Part shown: positions 22,659 through 33,222 of the stretch, one piece after another
Layout: each line of letters starts with the position of its first letter
Numbering within the stretch: position 1 is the first letter of the stretch
DNA from: Kalmusia sp. IMI 367209
Taxonomy: Eukaryota; Ascomycota; Dothideomycetes; Pleosporales; Didymosphaeriaceae
Direction of reading: 5' to 3'
Length of the DNA stretch: 64,000 nt
NCBI GenBank assembly: GCA_027946365.1
Contig: JAPEUQ010000010.1
Location: 1,426,001 to 1,490,000, forward strand
Position numbers and translations under genes: made by a program
The notes under the pieces: model-generated
What the model was told of the DNA's origin: nothing
Database searches by the model: none
What the model saw: only the letters and a program-made list of their open reading frames with translations

Positions 22659-24928
22659 TTACTCCACCCTCCTCCGTCTAAAGCGCACAATCCTGACCTC
22701 GAAGTCGGTGGCATTGCGCAGCCAAGGTTCGTTAGGATAGAACACGGGGCTATACATCGGAGATGTCGGGCTGTATCTCGGAGACATAGGACTGTACACC
22801 GGAGACGTAGCGTCCCATGGCGGAGATGTTGGGCTGTATCTTGGAGATGTTGGGCTGTATCTTGGAGATGTCGGGCTGTATCTCGGAGACCCAGGACTGT
22901 GCACCGAAGACGTAGCTTCCCATGGCGGAGATGGAGGATGATATACCGGAGACTCAGGCTCGTAATTTGGGGTTACGGTGCCCTCAAATGGGAACGCGAA
23001 GTCGGCTGCACCAAGTGACGAATGACCGCTGGTAGATCCTTGCTCGACTTCGGCATCGCTAGGTTCTCTGTTCTCGACACCTAGGGTGAAGGACGTGGCT
23101 TCGAAGGCAGAGTAGGTTTGGATGGGTGAGAATTGGGGAGAAGAGAAGCGTGCTCTGTCCTGTTCGTAACGAGCAGATTCTTGGTGGGGCCTGGAAGAGT
23201 CTCGGCCATTAGAAGCAACATCTGGAGCTATTCCCCACTTCATCGAATCGATTCTCCCGTCGCAGACCAGCTCATACCGCGTATTCTTCAGCGGAAATCT
23301 CCAAGTCTTCGCGCAGTCCACGACAGTCTCAAGCTGCCTCGTCTTAGCCGAGAAGGTCTCGAGTATAAGCTCCAGGGTCTTGAGGTCTGGCAGCAAACCA
23401 ATCGTCGCTCCCCACGTCTTATCGTATGAGGGATGTTGGCCTGCGCGTCTCGACGTAGCTAAGGCCACCATGTCAGTGACTAATGGCCTTGGGTTTACTC
23501 CGCCGCAGGCTGGATCCAGGGCGAGTTGTTTGTCGCTATCAGCGGCCATGGGATCATCTGTCCAGGTCCACCAGTCAGTGCGTGATCTGTGCCCATGGTT
23601 AGTAAGTGGTATGGCGGCATTGATATGTCGATTGTGCTTACATGCGGAGGGTCAAATGGGTGAGTGGGCGGGCGACCATGGCGCGGGCGGTAAAACTACC
23701 TGTTATTTGTACTCGACCTCCGTCTAGCTCTGCATCGTTGCTATCGATTATTTGGTATTCGTAGCGGCGTAGAGTCACCTTATCTCCATCTTTGAGGCCG
23801 CCTGTGGCATTCTTAGGCGGTGTTGTGAGTGCAAAGTTGTGAGCGGCTACCTCTCCCTCCGCGCGATGTTTGGGGCGTGAAATGCTATAGAAGCGTGGAG
23901 CGACATAGGAACCTGAATGCCTTAGCGCAGGCTTCCAATTTTCTAGTTCGCGCCGAAGGTCGTCATCTTCAACGGAGACTTGTTGCAAGCTGAGATCTAC
24001 TCGATTGATCAAGGCATATTGCCACTGATGGTTTCATTAGCAATAGTATGATGCGAGATCAACAGTTCAGAGACTCAGGATAGATAGAGCCACCTCGCAT
24101 ACATGATGCAGTCTCCAAGCTTTTGACGTAGGTAAGGAGTGATGAGTCTGCAATGACAGGATTGCTCACCGGTGCGATATGCTCGAGATCTGGACGCGAG
24201 GGACTGTAGATGCGATAGCCACCACGAAAGTTGTTGATGCGGTATGCCAGGTATCCTAGGATCCGAAAACATGTTAGAATAGATAATAGATTAAATATCT
24301 TTAGGATCAAAGCTTGGAGGCTGTTGCCATGCGCATTTTGTACCCTGGACTGTATGTGTAATTGGGCATATTGATGGTTTCGTGGCTGGTGGATGCATCA
24401 TGCAGAGCACGTACCATTCAGCAACATGGGCAGACGGTACGTTTCCAGGTACACGGCCTTGCATGTTTGTAGGAGCGCACACGCGCTATCCACCTTAGCG
24501 ACAGCCGCCCCAATACCGCGCTCCCTTCGAAATCCATTGTCACTGTCAGCTGAGGGTGCGCCATCGTCGGCCAACGCATATTCCCAGACAAGATCACGAA
24601 TTTCCTTGGGCAATACAGCGTACAGCGGTGATTGCTTTTGCTGATGCACGTCAGCGAAGGACGGCAAGATGAAGGCTAGCGGCTCTGTAGGGCGTCCGTA
24701 GAAACAACACTCTTCTATGCCTGCATTGAAACCATCCTCGTCGTGTAGATTCTTCATGCACTCGCAGTCCAAGAGGCCATCGCTATTGTGGCAGGGGTAA
24801 CTGTATCGCCGCTGTATTATGTAAGTGATGCTTCTGCTGGTTGTAAACTCCTCGGGGATACGCACCGTCCACTTCCTCGGGTACTCCTTCGGGATGCCTA
24901 GCTGCAGAGAGAATTCTCGGTCCGCCAT
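22659..24928 (-). CDS. 2EXR-like protein with C-terminal RNA-polymerase-II-CTD-like heptads
   Basis: Four exons close in phase: 24928-24415, 24255-24170, 24024-23642 and 23586-22659, giving 636 residues. Introns of 159, 145 and 55 bp have GTACGT, GTGAGC and GTAAGC donors with CTAAC, GCTAAT and CTAAC branch sites. Residues 101-119 ([19 protein letters not shown]) match the 2EXR/F-box-like start shared by many ascomycete proteins. The next two exons continue that family pattern ([13 protein letters not shown] joined to [16 protein letters not shown]). Residues 536-612 are eleven consecutive heptads in perfect register with the Pol II CTD consensus, mostly YSPTSPR/P/M, two starting with Trp (WEATSSV, WDATSPV). 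A basic tail (FRRRRVE) ends the protein. No Rpb1 domain is present, so this is not Pol II. The function is unknown; a CTD-kinase or CTD-reader mimic is conceivable. Confidence 0.82.
22734..22943 (-). repeat. two 105-bp coding repeats (five heptads each)
   Basis: The last ten heptads form two 35-codon blocks, 22839-22943 and 22734-22838. Corresponding DNA motifs lie exactly 105 bp apart (for example starts at 22804 and 22909) with nearly identical bases, indicating a recent in-frame duplication. Confidence 0.85.
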
Positions 24929-25932
24929 TGAGAGAGAACAAAATTAGAGCGAGGTGCGAGTGGGAATGAGAAGCTCTCATGCAAATAGAGGCATGATTCC
25001 AAAGTCCTGGGCTATGCCGGACGGTGGGGTCGCTGGTCTGTGTGCTTAGCCAATTAGGCGTCCCATGTACGTTACCGGTGCTTTACCCAAAACAGCCTAG
25101 CTTTTTCCATTCCAAGTTACAGTGCTTAGGTGTGTTTCTACTTTTTTTGTTCCGCAAAAAAGAGCCAAGTGGGTAGAGGTTTGACCATTTCAGAGATTTT
25201 TCCGCTGGTAGCTCAATGTGGTTACCGTACTACGCATGCCATGTGATAAAGATGGCATGCTGTCGGCTTCGCCCCCAAACGTGGCGCAACCCAATCGGAT
25301 CCCGACAACGCCCCACCGCACGCGCAAACTTTGGTTTTGGCCGATACCTTGTAGCTCAGATACTGCTGGATTCGCCTCGCTCCGTATGGCGTTTGCTGGT
25401 ATCACCTTGTAAGCCAGTAAGGCGAGGGCTATCAGGCATAAGTCGACGTATTCAAATAGTATACATATACTAAGGTCGTTCTAGTGAGTCAAATCAAGCC
25501 ATAATGCTGGCTTCACAAGGTGTGCAGATAAGATCGTGCATTTGTTTGCGGAAATGAGATGGAGCTGGGTGTAGTCCGCACGCTACAATCCGCGGGCATC
25601 GTCCCAAGAAGATTGGGAATCCATTAGCCGGGGGGCCAGCACGGAGGCCAAGCTCAAGATGCCAGAACAGTATTCCGAACCGAGCATTGTAGATCTCAAC
25701 TCGAGTATATAAGTGTAACAATAGTGCCCCGTCTCAGTTCAGACACATCGGCTCTGCAGTCATTCATTCATTCCTTCTTTCACTCATCCATTCGCTTCGA
25801 GATCAAAAATTCGTTTCTATCAATCCCAATTTCTAAAGACCTGTTCGAAACAGGCATACACTCTTTGACTCGCATTTATACATCAACGCATTATAGACTT
25901 GTTTCTTTGGGATCTACTCCCCCTTCTACGCA
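24929..25932. other. divergent promoter region
   Basis: It separates the minus-strand CTD-like gene from the plus-strand NAGPA gene. Short open frames at 25190-25473 and 25494-25721 are not convincing. A TATA-like site near 25706 is listed separately. Confidence 0.55.
25706..25712 (+). promoter_or_regulatory. TATA-like element
   Basis: TATATAA lies about 220 bp upstream of the ATG at 25933 and is followed by a C/T-rich leader. The assignment to this gene is inference. Confidence 0.4.
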
Positions 25933-27606
25933 ATGCGGGCCTCTCTGCTCGCGGCTGTACTTAGTCTTGGTCTCTCGGGTGCATTCGCAAATGTCATCTG
26001 TGATACCAAGCGTGCTCTTGGTGTGGATGGCAGCGACGCCTTTGAATTAGACGATACCATCGAATCTTGCATCGAGAGTTTCTGCTCTAGTGGATCCAGC
26101 CATGGGGCTAACGCCGCCGGTCGTTGTGAATCGGTTCTCTTGACCATCACCCAATTCGACGAAAGTGCACCAATTGACAAAGACGACTGCACCGCTCAAT
26201 TTGACAACATTCTCGACCAATGTGTTACCGCGGCCGGTAGCCAAGGTGGCACTCTCGTCGACGACGAGGCTCTGTATGAAGCCCATCTTGTGGAAGAGGA
26301 GCATACTGGCCTCCTAGAGAGGGATCTTCTCGATGACGACGATGAGAGCTCCCTCGAGGCGCGAGGTCGTTCTCGTGGAGGGAGGAAGACGAAGACAGGT
26401 ATTACGAAGACCAGGAAGACCAAGGCCACACCGAAGAAGACTAAGACCAAATCGAAGAAGACTAAGACCAAGGGGAAGAAGAAGGCCAAGGGGAAGGCCA
26501 AAAAGCAATGCAAAGCTAAAAAGGGCAAGAAGACCAAGACCAAGAGCGGCAAGAAGACCGTCCGGAATCTTCTCGAGAGCATCATTCCATCCGCATTGCT
26601 ACCCAGAGCTCCAACCGGCAATGGCTCTCCTACGGCGGGCTCAGCTGCTCAGGGCGAGGCTTGTGAACTGCCCGATACACACTACGTCAGAAAGGGCCTT
26701 GATTCGCATGTTATTCACTACCACTTCGATACCACTGCAGGCTGGAAAGAGGGAGTCACGGACAAACGTGCGCTAGAGGTAATGCGACATATGAAGGAGG
26801 ACGGTAACTTCAACGTTGTCGCCTTGACGGGTTCGAAGACGTACTGCATTGGCGAACCCACAGGCGGAACCAGGCCTTTCGACATGGTAGCCAAAGCAGC
26901 GGTCGCCGGAAAATCTTGCCTCATCACCAACGGCAATTTCTTCGTTATGGGCGGTACAAAAGGTCTCGAATGGCAGGCAGGAGGTCCAGTCGTCAATGAC
27001 GTTGCCAAGTATGACAAGTTCTCGGTTGGCTTCACAACCACTACGGAGGCCCAAGTTGATATTCCCGATTCCCACATTGCTTATTACGAGGAGTTCAAAG
27101 GCGATGATGGAAGCTCTATGATGTGCGGACCAGGCCTCAAGACACCACTCGATATGAGCAGGCCGGAGCTTCAGTACTGGTGCAAAGCGCCGCCCCAGCA
27201 GACATCGCACAGTTTGAGCGCACCCACGATGCCCCAGTGGGTTCAAACTGTCTACGCGGCCGTCCCTGGTAGTCTCGCACACGTCAGCCAGCCTAACGAG
27301 CGTCTCGTGACTGTTATCCTCACTGACGAGCTCAAGTATGTGTTCTCGTACACGAGCATGAGGAGGAAGGGCATGGACCTTAACCAGATGCGCGACCTCA
27401 TCAAGGTCTTCTTGGGCACTTTTCCCAAGGCCAATATTCGCGAGGCTAAGCAGGTCCTGAACTTGGACGGTGGAGGCAGCATCTTCGTCGACTGGGTCAA
27501 GAACGGCAAGCACACCATTATTGCCGCCGGAGGATTGGACGGAGGTGCTCCTGGCACCAACTTCCGTCCCCGAACTGTGCAGACCATGGTCAGGCACGAG
27601 GTTTAA
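25933..27606 (+). CDS. secreted lysine-rich protein with NAGPA (phosphodiester glycosidase-like) domain
   Basis: Single exon of 557 residues. Residues 1-19 are a clear signal peptide (MRASLLAAVLSLGLSGAFA). A Cys-containing N-terminal region (about 20-110) of unclear family follows, then an acidic linker (DLLDDDDESS). Residues 151-209 are a Lys/Thr tract of repeated KTK units with very few other residues. The C-terminal half (about 240-557) resembles the NAGPA domain named after GlcNAc-1-phosphodiester alpha-N-acetylglucosaminidase: LITNGNFFVMGG and VLNLDGGGSIFVDWV are diagnostic. Possible dibasic or Arg processing sites (EARGR, LLPRAP) flank the Lys tract. The substrate is unknown. The basic tract might bind cell-wall polyanions or nucleic acid, which is inference. 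Confidence 0.85.
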   Translation: MRASLLAAVLSLGLSGAFANVICDTKRALGVDGSDAFELDDTIESCIESFCSSGSSHGANAAGRCESVLLTITQFDESAPIDKDDCTAQFDNILDQCVTAAGSQGGTLVDDEALYEAHLVEEEHTGLLERDLLDDDDESSLEARGRSRGGRKTKTGITKTRKTKATPKKTKTKSKKTKTKGKKKAKGKAKKQCKAKKGKKTKTKSGKKTVRNLLESIIPSALLPRAPTGNGSPTAGSAAQGEACELPDTHYVRKGLDSHVIHYHFDTTAGWKEGVTDKRALEVMRHMKEDGNFNVVALTGSKTYCIGEPTGGTRPFDMVAKAAVAGKSCLITNGNFFVMGGTKGLEWQAGGPVVNDVAKYDKFSVGFTTTTEAQVDIPDSHIAYYEEFKGDDGSSMMCGPGLKTPLDMSRPELQYWCKAPPQQTSHSLSAPTMPQWVQTVYAAVPGSLAHVSQPNERLVTVILTDELKYVFSYTSMRRKGMDLNQMRDLIKVFLGTFPKANIREAKQVLNLDGGGSIFVDWVKNGKHTIIAAGGLDGGAPGTNFRPRTVQTMVRHEV

Positions 27607-30288
27607 GTAGACGATGGGTGATTCACAGTGAGTACGCGGTATATTCCGGGTTCGGCACTTATATGGGTACTCTAATGGATAGGCGGTATGCGATGCAATT
27701 GTATGTCGTCTGAGATATAGTCGCTGCCAGGGCGTCCGGTTTGTTGCGCATTTTCCAAGGGGTTGGAGTACCTTTTTTTTGCAGCTAGGCTTGCAACACC
27801 ACTTTAGAGGTGCATATATAGACTTTTCCATTTCGGGTTCATATGAAGGACATGTAATTCTCACAATATTAAAGACCAATGTTTGAGAGAGTTTTGTGCA
27901 TTCCCACGATAAAGGAGCAACGTCATCAAATTTCAGTATCTTGACTTGAGATATACAAACTCGAGGCCCGTACCATCCACTGAGAAACTAAACATTATGT
28001 TAAGCCAAGTGTGTGTGGAATTTACAGCCTGGCGACGTTAGCAATAGTTGGCCGTAGCCTTGTTTCACCATGCGCTAACGTCGATACAAGCGTCTTACGG
28101 GTTACACGGCATTACCGCATCGAGGATTTTACCGTCTTAGTGGCGGACACAAGCCATGCGGCTGAAAACTAGACTTCGGTGGTCAATGCGCCTGACATCA
28201 TCATGTACAATACCGAAAGAGGATTTTACGCGAAAGAGCACTATTGATTCTAGAACACTCTTCTATGCGTGGTTCCTTGGATGCGTTGAAATTTAAAGCG
28301 ACATGTTTCTTCGCTTTGTGCGGATATCCGTGCTTCCACACCGTGGGGCCCTGATTCGAAGATCGAGAGTCTCCGTAAGCACCAAGCGTACGTGCTCTGC
28401 GCAGACGTAGTTTGCAAGAAGGAGCTCCTAGGTTTGCCAAAATACGTCGTCCTGTTTAGTGTAAGCGTGTGATTGGCCTGGTGAAGATAAAGCGGTATCA
28501 TTGTTGGTCTGCGACCCTCTGGCTATACTTCTGGATATACTTTGACAGGGAGAAGTGGAATTCCATATGTTTCGAGGTCTTGGTAAGTATCATAGAGAAT
28601 TGTAGCTGACCTGACCTCCTTTCTGCACCTAGTAATGTGCTTTGGTCTACGAGACGACTTAAGGGCAACTGGCTCTAAGCATTACGGTTGTATTGAGAAC
28701 ATTGTGGCAAGACTAAATAGGACTCTGAAAAAGATCCCAAACCCAAAGCCAGAACGTACCAAAGATTTGGGGTGGTCACCTGAAAAGGTGAGGCAAAATG
28801 CAAATGGTCAATGTTAGGAAGCGGATAGAGGACATAAAAGAAGTCTTTTGACTGTTTTACTGCAGTACAGTGTGAGAAAGGAACCCAATCGTTCTCTTCT
28901 AGGTCACTCAAGCAACATATGTGATTCGATAAACAAAGGATACCTCTTGCTTCGCGGGTCCGACAGTGATCCTCACATGAATCGCTTGAGCGATTTTTTG
29001 AGTCTGGTCTTGATTATACAGATCGTTCTTGAGCCACGCTGGGTGGCTGCTCTCGTCTTGTTCGTAACTGGTGTTCCATGTGTTTCGATGGCAAGGGGAG
29101 CACCACCGTTATACTCCCATTACATGTGCTCATATCAAGCACTCTTTTGTAGATACTCCACATGAATTAGAAGTGATCACCTCCTTTGTGTTTGCGGGTG
29201 ATGCAGGACAAGACGCAGAATACTCTCAGGGGCCGCGTTTGGCTAGCGTTGCATCCATGCACGGACCTCGTCAACATGCAGCCCTGCAATCTTTCTATCC
29301 CTTTCTACACCCAGAACTTCGGAGTGCAGGCGCCAAAGCACCACCTCCACACTAATTCCCCGGATCTTCATATTATGGTAGCCTTCGCGATAGCAGGATG
29401 TACGATGCTCATGCACAACGCGGCTGCCACTACGCATTCGTGGACGGTATGCGGCTGAAAACGTCCTGATCTTAACCTCATCTCTATCGTATACTTATCG
29501 CCAACCTCATTCAATGGACTAGTAAAGTGCGCCTCTCGAAGTAATCACACGTACGGCGTGGAACAACGTGGGTGTTATCTGGTCATTTCGTCTCAGTCTT
29601 CACGTCAATTTCGACTCGTACTTTTAATGCCCTCTCTGTTACCTTCACTCGCACATTGCACTTTGTACTTGCTTCCATTAAGGTTCAAAATTCTAGAAAA
29701 GTCGAACCCAGTGTTCGGTCGGCACATGTAATGAGGATGTTCGTTTCAGGCAAAAAGCACCGGATTTATTCCACGCAGTCGGCAATTTACGCTTCTAAAA
29801 CACCACCCGTAAACCCTTCCATCAATGCAAACCGAAAACAATGGTCCCTCATCTCCCATTCTACTCTCCACGTCCCGAACCTTCGCCACGAACTTCAGCC
29901 TATGCGGAACCCGCACCAAGCGGCCAGCTTCGTCCTATCACAGCTCTGCGCACGCCTGTTCTGGTAGCCTCATTTCCCAGGACATCGTCGAAAAGCAATT
30001 CTTACCACTGGAACAAAGAGTATTGGCAGAATGCGCAATATATGCGGCGCCACCATCTGATGCAATCATAGTTTCTGTGGTAAGGCAAAATAAGGCGCCG
30101 GGAGGGAGCCAATCATCCCTCATTCGGTGTAGCAGGGATGCGAGACTGTGCGACCACCACACCAATGTTTCCAGATTTCAGATCTACTGCAGAGCGCGAC
30201 GCTTGTTGTGCAGCTGGTCTGCATCTCGAATTTTCTTTGCGTCGCTCTTTAAACCTTATTCTAATTCTATGTTGTCATTCTTTGAACG
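27607..30288. other. long spacer with one doubtful small gene
   Basis: The 2.7 kb between the NAGPA gene and the membrane-protein gene holds many short frames on both strands without recognisable motifs. Only the two-exon candidate at 28567-28817 has splice-site support and is listed separately. Confidence 0.45.
28567..28817 (+). CDS. possible small two-exon gene, unknown
   Basis: ATG at 28567, exon 28567-28582, a 50 bp intron with GTAAGTAT donor, CTGAC branch and CCTAG acceptor, then exon 28633-28817. The joined frame gives 66 residues, basic and without a signal peptide or known motif (ends WSPEKVRQNANGQC). The splice signals are strong but the product is not recognisable. It may be a gene fragment. 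Confidence 0.22.
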
Positions 30289-31683
30289 ATGGTTTGTACT
30301 AAAGGTATAACGGTCTGGCTGTGCTGGATTGCGCTTTTGCTTCTCTCGGCAGTCAAGGCTCAAAGTGATGGAGATGGCGGTGGAGTGGCACCTACTGATA
30401 CGAATACGAACTTCCTGGTGGTGGAGGTGGAGGTGGAGGTGGAGGAGGCGGAAAGGTTTGGCGGTGGTGGCGATGGTGGAAAAGGATTCGGACGTAGGCC
30501 AGTAAGTGGTGATGGGATTCCCTTCCCTTTCTTCTTCTCACCATGTGCATGTTATGCTGATTACTTGTAGGGCTTTCGGAAGGGTGGTCGCTTTGGCAAA
30601 GGAAGGAAAGGTCGGCTGCAAGGCCAAAGTGGAGATCAAGATGCAACGGACCAAGATGCAGCAGACGATGGGGAAGAGGATACTTCGTCCGCACCATCCT
30701 CTACAGCCGATGTTGCGCCCACGGCATCCGCAGCAATCCCAGCCAGCGCTAGTGCAGACTCAACATCGACACCACAAGAATCTGCTACTGGCCTCGTAAT
30801 ACCAGCTTCCACAACCGCAGATCCAGCCTTTGAACAACCCACTAGCATCGCAGACGCCTTTCCCGAGCCCCAATCTTCAGCAGCTACGCTCGCCGGTATC
30901 CCATATGTTGCTCCCTCTAGCACCGCCGATATAGCGAGTTTGTCTAGCCTGTTCGCACCGGAACAAAGCCTATCTTCGGACGCAATCCCGATCTCTTCCC
31001 TTCCGACCGCACAACTCACAGTGAGGACATCAAGAACAGTCTACGTAACCGCTTCCTCTTTTCCCCTCTCCACCCCTCTCTCCGCAGAAGAAGACACGCC
31101 TGCGCCTGCGCAAGCTACAGCATCTCCATCCCCGACCCTGGACCTCGCACCGCTGCCCGCCTCCTCCGTCAAGCCGATGAGCGCGGGAGAAAAAGCCGGT
31201 ATAGGCATCGGCATTACATTCGCCGTCCTCGTCATCGCAGGCGCAATAGCGTACGAGCTTTACCGCCGCCGCAACATAACTGGCAAAGCCAGCATAAGCG
31301 ACAGCCCTCGTCGTAGCCTCGCTCTCACTGGCTTCTTTGGCCCAACTGACCGCGATAAACCCAAATCCGACCCAGAATGGAGTATCGAGTCTGCATCAAA
31401 GGTGTCCATTATGCGTGCTGGGAGCGTGAAGTCAGTGTCGAGTCATTCAAGGTCTACGACCCCGCCTCTACCTCCTCTCCATCCATACCTTCCTTCAGGA
31501 CCGAAACTTGCTGGTGGGACAGAGGTGGTCAAAGTGGGTATGACTATGCCAGAGAGGAAGCCGGCAAACGGCCTTGCGGGTTTAGCGTTGAGGAGTAACC
31601 CGCCGGTGTCGCCGAGTGCGTTTCCAAGCCCGCCGGATGCGAAAGGACGGGAGAAGACGGGGAGTTGGCCGTTGCCAGACTGA
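30289..31683 (+). CDS. signal-peptide, Ser/Thr-rich, single-TM surface protein
   Basis: Exons 30289-30501 and 30571-31683 (69 bp intron) give 441 residues. The N-terminus is a signal peptide (VWLCWIALLLLSAVKA). An acidic VEVEVEVEE stretch encoded by a GGTGGA hexamer tract and a Gly/Arg/Lys segment (GFRKGGRFGKGRKGR) follow. The ectodomain is Ser/Thr/Ala/Pro-rich to about residue 270, likely O-mannosylated. A TM helix at about residues 277-300 (GIGIGITFAVLVIAGAIAY) is followed by the basic stop-transfer YRRR, then a Pro/Ser-rich cytoplasmic tail with SRSTTPPLPPLHP. The layout resembles fungal Wsc/Mid2-type wall sensors, but no WSC domain or Cys pattern is seen, so sensor function is only a guess. 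Confidence 0.75.
30416..30450. repeat. GGTGGA hexanucleotide tract within exon
   Basis: Tandem GGTGGA units encode Val-Glu repeats in the chosen frame; another frame would give poly-Gly. Whole-unit changes keep the frame. Confidence 0.8.
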
Positions 31684-33222
31684 TGGGGCTTGAGATTGTA
31701 TAGAGTCTAGCTGTATGGGTAAGAATGAACTCTCGGGCGTATGGCGATGTGGAACCTGTCATTCGATGGAGCGGTGCTATGTGGGCGAATCTGGCGTACT
31801 GGTTTGCGCCTCTTGATACCCGTCAACCTCTGGGAATTGCAGCTAGTCATGTACGGGTACTGTCAGTCTCCTGTTGTTTACTTTAGGTAGTTTAATTGTG
31901 ATAGTGATAGTGTTTCCGCGGTGCACGAGCGCTTGTATCATTCCGAGCCGGATTGTCTCAATTGGGCTTGAACGTAATTCGAGAGTTATTCTTGAGGTGC
32001 GAAAGGAACAGGCTGCGCCGACGTTGTCAAGGCCGAACAATGAAGATAGAAGGCGAGGCAGTTACCTTACATTTGTACATCACCGACTGGGTCGAAATTT
32101 CAGTGCAGTTAAGTAGTCGTAATATTTGGTCGAGCGTCGGGGTTTTCCGCCTGAGCAACGATAGGAAACGAAACGAATACGAGCGTGTATGCGGCAGCAC
32201 AGCACGGCCAATTCCACGATGTGGAGCTCTAGCGCAACCATGCAGGCTGCATGAATCGTATACATGCACAAAATATTGTATGTTTGCATTTTGTAGAACC
32301 TCTTGAGACCACTTTCTTTTTCGACTCAAGGAGAACAGGACTTCGCTGTATACTCGGTCGCTCATTTCTGAGAAGCCTGACAATGCTGGCATGTCCGACA
32401 AGTAAGCTAATAAGACTAGACACAGTTAGCTCGGGCTGTTAAGAAGGATTCCTGATTCAAGCATCGTCTACAGAAGCAGGGCATTGATTAGTAAATGTTG
32501 CCTCACGTGACTCAAATCGGTGGAGAGCTTGGCAACTTCACAAATTTGGTAAACCTTGCGCGCCTATAGTGATCCTTGCGACTGATCCTTCACGAAAGCT
32601 GAAACGGTATTTTTAGCTTGCTAGCACTTTCGAGATGTTTTTCCATGGAGCTGATGTCGATTTCGAGTCGGGCCAGTTCAGCAATACATCTTGCTATTTC
32701 GCCGGGCTGCATGTTTGCAATACGATACGAGTCCAGTACGAGCGTACATGCGGCAAACGCCAGACCGAGAATCTGCGGTTTTATACCATGAAGCTCCGTA
32801 GCTACGTTCGCTGCACACGAGTCGTGCTCGAGTATATAAACGTCGTCGGAACTTATCGGCCGAAGGTGCGATATCCGCCTCCACTGACGGTATGCCCAAG
32901 AAGCAGGCTCGTTCGATCGTTTAGAAAAAACCAACATCACCTTGTTGTAATCGCCCCAAATGATGGCATGGGACTCTGGTCAAGCCACGCGTCTGCGCAT
33001 CAACCAATGAGGCGGTGAATGGCCCGCAGGCTTGACTGCGGGGGACCAACCGCAAGCTGCTGCGCCGCAGGGTCCACACGTGCAGAATACGCTTGCGAAA
33101 CAAGCCCTACGTAGTTGATCTGCGCTGCATCCTTCCTAGATTCTCGACCTTTATTCCTTACCATCTCCTCGTTCTTCGTTCCTCATGATACCCCCGCGAC
33201 TGCTTTTTGACATTTAAGCACT
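31684..33222. other. spacer with one doubtful minus-strand frame
   Basis: It holds the 3' side of the TM-protein gene and the promoter of the glycosyltransferase gene. The 116-codon frame at 32590-32940 is listed separately. Frames at 31953-32423 on both strands are not supported. Confidence 0.45.
32590..32940 (-). CDS. possible small hypothetical protein or exon
   Basis: Open frame of 116 codons with two ATGs at its start. Its translation looks protein-like: a hydrophobic segment (ILGLAFAACTLVLDSY) precedes an amphipathic helix-like tail (ARCIAELARLEIDISSMEKHL). No family is recognised. It may be an exon of a decayed gene; no convincing neighbouring exon was found. Confidence 0.28.
   Translation of the reverse strand: MMLVFSKRSNEPASWAYRQWRRISHLRPISSDDVYILEHDSCAANVATELHGIKPQILGLAFAACTLVLDSYRIANMQPGEIARCIAELARLEIDISSMEKHLESASKLKIPFQLS

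Noticed and set aside
22536..23018. 160-codon plus-strand Arg/Trp-rich ORF
   Set aside because: It is the reverse complement of the CTD-like repeat array.
25205..25240. TAGCTCAATGTGG, similar to a tRNA A-box
   Set aside because: No B-box at the expected distance and no acceptor-stem complementarity.
26773..27879. 368-codon minus-strand ORF opposite the NAGPA exon
   Set aside because: It is the antisense of a gene with signal peptide and diagnostic NAGPA motifs; its own translation has no domain.
32027..32423. Overlapping 124-codon minus and 63-codon plus frames
   Set aside because: Composition is spacer-like and there is no homology signal by eye.
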